Shown in pieces: positions 6,634 through 8,801 of a stretch of 8,801 bases of DNA. The stretch spans positions 1 through 8,801 of the forward strand of contig JAABQR010000134.1 in assembly GCA_011391345.1 (NCBI GenBank), read 5' to 3'. How positions within the stretch are numbered: the stretch's first letter is position 1; the number at the start of each line of letters is the position of its first letter. The notes under the pieces are model-generated. The model was not told the origin of the DNA. It was given only the letters and a program-made list of their open reading frames with translations, and did not search any database. The DNA is from Methanobacteriota archaeon. Lineage in GTDB: Archaea; Thermoplasmatota; Thermoplasmata; UBA10834. Position numbers and translations under genes: made by a program.

Positions 6634-7626
6634 ATGGCCAGCGACAGCGAGACAGAACGACAGTGCGAGCAGGCTCTCGCGTTCGGGCCGGTCCCTTCCA
6701 GGCGACTGGGCATGTCCATTGGCGTGAACGTGGTCCCGAGGAAGGTGTGCTCTTACAACTGTGTCTACTGCCAGTTGGGCAGGACGACCAAGCTGACTGT
6801 CGAGAGGAGGGTGTACACCCCGACGGACCCGATCGTCCAGGCCGTCAGGGAGAAGCTGGCACAGGCGTCTCATACCGATTACGTGACGGTCATCGGCGAC
6901 GGTGAGCCCACCCTCGCCGCAAACCTGGGGGATGTGCGCGGCCAGATCGCCAATGAATGGTCTGGCAGGACGGCGCTCCTGACGAACGGTTCTCTCCTGT
7001 GGATGAGCGATGTCAGGTCCGCTGCCGCAGGCTTCGATGCAGTCCTGCCCACGGTCTCGGCCGGAGACCAGGCGACCTTCCGCAAGCTTCACAGGCCGCA
7101 CGTCTCGCTCTCATTCGACAGATGCGTCCGCGGGCTCAAGTCCTTCTGTGCAGAGTATGCGGACAGGACCTGGGCGGAGGTGATGCTCGTGAGGGATTTC
7201 AACGACTCTCAGAGATCGCTGCGCGCCATAGGTTCCCTCATCAAGGAACTCAATCCAGCCGAGGTGCACATTACTGCCCCCGTCCGTCCGCCATCCGTGT
7301 CGACCATCCAGCCACCCACGAGTGAGTCGGTCGAGCTCGCGCTCCGTGAGATACCTGGTTCCGTGGACTTCACGCATCCAGAGACATCGGAGATGCCGGA
7401 GTCACGGGCCAACCCTGTCCAGCACCTTGTGGACATCACAGGCACGCACCCTCTCCGACGCGAGCAGGCCCTGGACGTCTTCGTGAACTCTGGCATGTCT
7501 GGAGAAGAAGCGGATGAGGCGCTGGATTCGATGGTCAGATCGGCCGCAGTCATCGCCCTGGACCGCAAGGGTGAGGTGTTCTATGTGCGTGGCCGGCCCA
7601 AGGCTGGCCGCAACACGTTTAAATAG
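6634..7626 (+). CDS. Radical SAM protein, COG0731 group
   Basis: 330 residues from the ATG at 6634; a GTG two codons earlier (6628) is also possible. FGPVPSRRLGMSIG leads into CSYNCVYC, the CxxxCxxC motif whose cysteines (C39, C43, C46) hold a 4Fe-4S cluster that cleaves S-adenosylmethionine. The FGPVPSRRLG...CxYxCVYCQLG pattern is the signature of the COG0731 group, which is annotated by similarity to the wyosine tRNA synthase TYW1/Taw1 but whose members mostly have no proven substrate. GDGEPT (88-93) is the glycine-rich SAM-contacting strand. After the barrel, residues about 262-322 look like a small winged-helix domain (QALDVFVNSGMSGEEADEAL). Cytosolic. A weak TATA-like GCATAT (6606-6611) lies about 26 bases before the ATG and suggests its own promoter. 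The last codons and stop, TTTAAATAG, double as the TATA box for the next gene. Confidence 0.88.
   Translation: MASDSETERQCEQALAFGPVPSRRLGMSIGVNVVPRKVCSYNCVYCQLGRTTKLTVERRVYTPTDPIVQAVREKLAQASHTDYVTVIGDGEPTLAANLGDVRGQIANEWSGRTALLTNGSLLWMSDVRSAAAGFDAVLPTVSAGDQATFRKLHRPHVSLSFDRCVRGLKSFCAEYADRTWAEVMLVRDFNDSQRSLRAIGSLIKELNPAEVHITAPVRPPSVSTIQPPTSESVELALREIPGSVDFTHPETSEMPESRANPVQHLVDITGTHPLRREQALDVFVNSGMSGEEADEALDSMVRSAAVIALDRKGEVFYVRGRPKAGRNTFK
7618..7625 (+). promoter_or_regulatory. TATA box for L15e, overlapping the radical SAM stop codon
   Basis: TTTAAATA is a near-perfect archaeal TATA box. It is made from the Phe and Lys codons and the first bases of the TAG stop of the upstream gene. A start site about 26 bases on would be near 7648, leaving a leader of roughly 80 bases before the L15e ATG, unlike the leaderless arrangement elsewhere in the window. 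Confidence 0.65.
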
Positions 7627-7643
7627 ACCTATCCTTTTGTTCC

Positions 7644-7705
7644 GGTTCGCAGCGGTGAGACCGCCTCGGTCTCGCGAGGGGATGTGCGCTTTGAGGGCGT
7701 GAACC
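7644..7705 (+). promoter_or_regulatory. Foldable 5' leader of the L15e mRNA
   Basis: The non-coding stretch 7627-7727 can fold. A 7-pair outer stem joins 7644-7650 (GGTTCGC) to 7699-7705 (GTGAACC), including one G-U pair. It encloses an 8-pair hairpin of 7655-7662 (GTGAGACC) with 7668-7675 (GGTCTCGC), which has a 5-base loop and one G-U pair. About 23 bases (7676-7698) remain unpaired inside. The element ends 10 bases before the ribosome binding site. It could be a ribosomal-protein autoregulation site or a small RNA. The predicted start site falls within the left outer arm, so the outer stem depends on the true 5' end; the inner hairpin does not. Confidence 0.4.
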
Positions 7706-7715
7706 CTTAACGGCT

Positions 7716-7723
7716 GGATGTGA
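7716..7723 (+). promoter_or_regulatory. Ribosome binding site of L15e
   Basis: GGATGTGA, one mismatch from GGAGGTGA, ends 4 bases before the ATG at 7728. The spacing is short but usable. It supports the upstream start and therefore the long N-terminal extension of L15e. Confidence 0.5.
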
Positions 7724-7727
7724 CACG

Positions 7728-8441
7728 ATGGCAGAAGAGGCTAAGTCAGCTCCCAAGAAGGAGCGCAAGATGAAGGCGCCGGCGGAGGCGCCGGCAGCGG
7801 CTCCCGCACCCGTGCAGGCGGCCGCGACTGTTGTGAAGAAGGGTGGGCCCGCCAAGGGCATGTACCATTATATCGGCGAGGCCTGGAAGGACGTCGACAG
7901 CGACCAGATGAAGAAGCTGATGTGGCAGCGCATGGTCGACTGGAGGAAGGAGGAGACCTTCGTCCGGGTCCGGAAGCCCCTGAGGCTCGACAAGGCACGC
8001 GCCCTCGGCTACAAGGCGAAGCAGGGCTTCGTCATCGTCAGGGCAAGGGTCAGGAAGGGCGGCCTGAGGAAGCACAGGATCAGGAAGGGCCGCAAGCCGA
8101 AGAGGAAGGGTATACTCAAGATCACCATGAAGAAGAACATCCAGAGGATCGCGGAGGAGAGGACTTCGAAGAAGTATCCGAACCTCGAGGTACTGGCATC
8201 CTACTGGGTCGGCGAGGACGGCAGGCACAAGTGGTTCGAGATCATACTCGTGGATGTCAACCACCCTGTCATCAAGTCCGACCCGAAGATCAACTGGATA
8301 TGCAGCTCGAAGCACACGAACAGGGCCATCAGGGGCCTGACGCCCGCGGGCAAGAAGGGCAGGGGCCTCGTAAGGTCGAGGGGCATCGGCGCGGAGAAGG
8401 TCAGACCTTCGCTGCGCGCTCACGACAGGAAGGGCACTTAG
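7728..8441 (+). CDS. rpl15e: 50S ribosomal protein L15e with a 44-residue N-terminal extension
   Basis: 237 residues. Residues 45-237 match archaeal L15e, from MYHYIGEAWK through RLDKARALGYKAKQGFVIVR, RKGRKPKRKG, KKYPNLEVLASYWVGEDGRH and INWICSSKH to RGLTPAGKKGRG. This core of 193 residues equals the usual family length. L15e is a basic rRNA-binding protein of the large subunit. The first 44 residues are extra: lysine-rich, then alanine/proline repeats (APAEAPAAAPAPVQAAA, 17-33), then KKGGPAKG. The DNA below has a 12-base near-repeat at 7775-7798. The ATG at 7728 has a ribosome binding site; the alternative ATG at 7860 would give a standard protein. Codon use in the extension is GC-rich like the rest, favouring real coding. 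Its stop overlaps the convergent gene's stop by 4 bases (8438-8441). Confidence 0.95.
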   Translation: MAEEAKSAPKKERKMKAPAEAPAAAPAPVQAAATVVKKGGPAKGMYHYIGEAWKDVDSDQMKKLMWQRMVDWRKEETFVRVRKPLRLDKARALGYKAKQGFVIVRARVRKGGLRKHRIRKGRKPKRKGILKITMKKNIQRIAEERTSKKYPNLEVLASYWVGEDGRHKWFEIILVDVNHPVIKSDPKINWICSSKHTNRAIRGLTPAGKKGRGLVRSRGIGAEKVRPSLRAHDRKGT

Positions 8442-8801
8442 GCCCTCACCCTGTCCAGCAGCTTCCGGACCTCTCCCTGGGTCATACCAATGAGCGGATG
8501 GAACACCGGGAGGTTTCCCTTGAGGGAAGCTCCACGGTCGAGGTCCTCGACGCCCCACTCGAGCACGATCCCGTCGCACTTGAGCCACGCGGCCTGAGCG
8601 AACAGGTCCTCCTCAGGCGTCACGACCTTGAGGTCGGGGTTCCATGATGCCAGGGGAGGCGGGAGGGATTCGTCCCGGCACGCCACGGTCACGTTGCACC
8701 CCCTCTTCATCAGGAGCCACGACGAGGCGACGCCTCTCTCCGACTCGACGACGGACAGCACCCTCCCCTGGGTGCCCTTGGGCATCCCCCCGGGACCGGG
8801 T
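8438..8801 (-). CDS. ThiI-like protein lacking the PP-loop, 5' part cut by window edge
   Basis: About 121 C-terminal residues are visible and the frame is open to the right edge. GPGGMPKGTQGRVL matches the ThiI segment that leads into its PP-loop, and WLLMKRGC after it matches ThiI's helix. The end, PVFHPLIGM followed by EVRKLLDRV, matches the ThiI PVxRPLIGM region. Aligned without gaps, the ATP-binding SGGxDS of ThiI falls on VESERG, so every key residue is gone. It also lacks the later cysteine-bearing and rhodanese parts and stops soon after PLIGM. It therefore should not adenylate tRNA as ThiI does for 4-thiouridine. If the N-terminus off-window has a THUMP domain it may bind RNA without catalysis. 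The ATG at 8783-8785 is probably internal, because the family pattern continues upstream of it. Convergent with L15e, sharing 4 bases at the stops. Confidence 0.65.
   Translation of the reverse strand, partial: PGPGGMPKGTQGRVLSVVESERGVASSWLLMKRGCNVTVACRDESLPPPLASWNPDLKVVTPEEDLFAQAAWLKCDGIVLEWGVEDLDRGASLKGNLPVFHPLIGMTQGEVRKLLDRVRA

Noticed and set aside
7682..7702. A six-codon upstream reading frame (MCALRA) in the L15e leader
   Set aside because: No ribosome binding site at usable spacing, and such a short frame is expected by chance.
7641..7705. Possible tRNA, because GGTTCGC resembles a T-arm
   Set aside because: The flanking bases do not form a 5-pair T-stem, and no acceptor, D or anticodon arms fit.

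Overview
The window looks archaeal, most likely from a GC-rich euryarchaeon related to Thermoplasmata (inference). It carries a eukaryotic-type ribosomal protein L15e, an archaeal family B DNA polymerase, a Ygr210-type Obg-family GTPase and an archaeal-style radical SAM protein of the COG0731 group. Several genes have TATA-like boxes about 24-29 bases before the start codon, which predicts leaderless or nearly leaderless mRNAs. A UPF0251 (DUF134) regulator with Gly/Arg-rich DUF5320-type proteins is a combination seen in anaerobes, so an anaerobic lifestyle (for example a methanogenic Thermoplasmata relative) is plausible but not proven.

Layout. Positions 1-1002 (minus) hold a DUF1611 P-loop protein cut by the left edge. 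It diverges across a 143-base promoter region from a plus-strand run: Ygr210-type GTPase (1146-2333), family B DNA polymerase (overlapping by ATGA, 2330-4723) and, 40-73 bases later, an MBL-fold metallohydrolase (4797 or 4764 to 5474). A promoter/operator-like region (5501-5542) then leads into a compact three-gene operon: DUF134 regulator (5563-5892), small Gly/Arg/coiled-coil protein (5894-6199) and DUF5320-type protein (6199-6537). Next come a radical SAM protein (6634-7626) and L15e (7728-8441), whose TATA box overlaps the radical SAM stop codon and whose leader can fold. At the right edge, convergent with L15e and overlapping it by 4 bases, is the C-terminal part of a ThiI-like protein (minus, 8438-8801) that has lost its PP-loop.

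How the genes fit together. The GTPase, polymerase and L15e are core information-processing genes. GTPase and polymerase are almost certainly co-transcribed and translationally coupled. The DUF134/DUF5320 cluster is the accessory unit: a predicted DNA-binding protein followed by two small proteins that share a layout (glycine/arginine-rich front, charged coiled-coil tail), with no recognised enzyme beside them. It is the best candidate for an undescribed function. No mobile elements, CRISPR arrays, tRNA or rRNA genes were seen.
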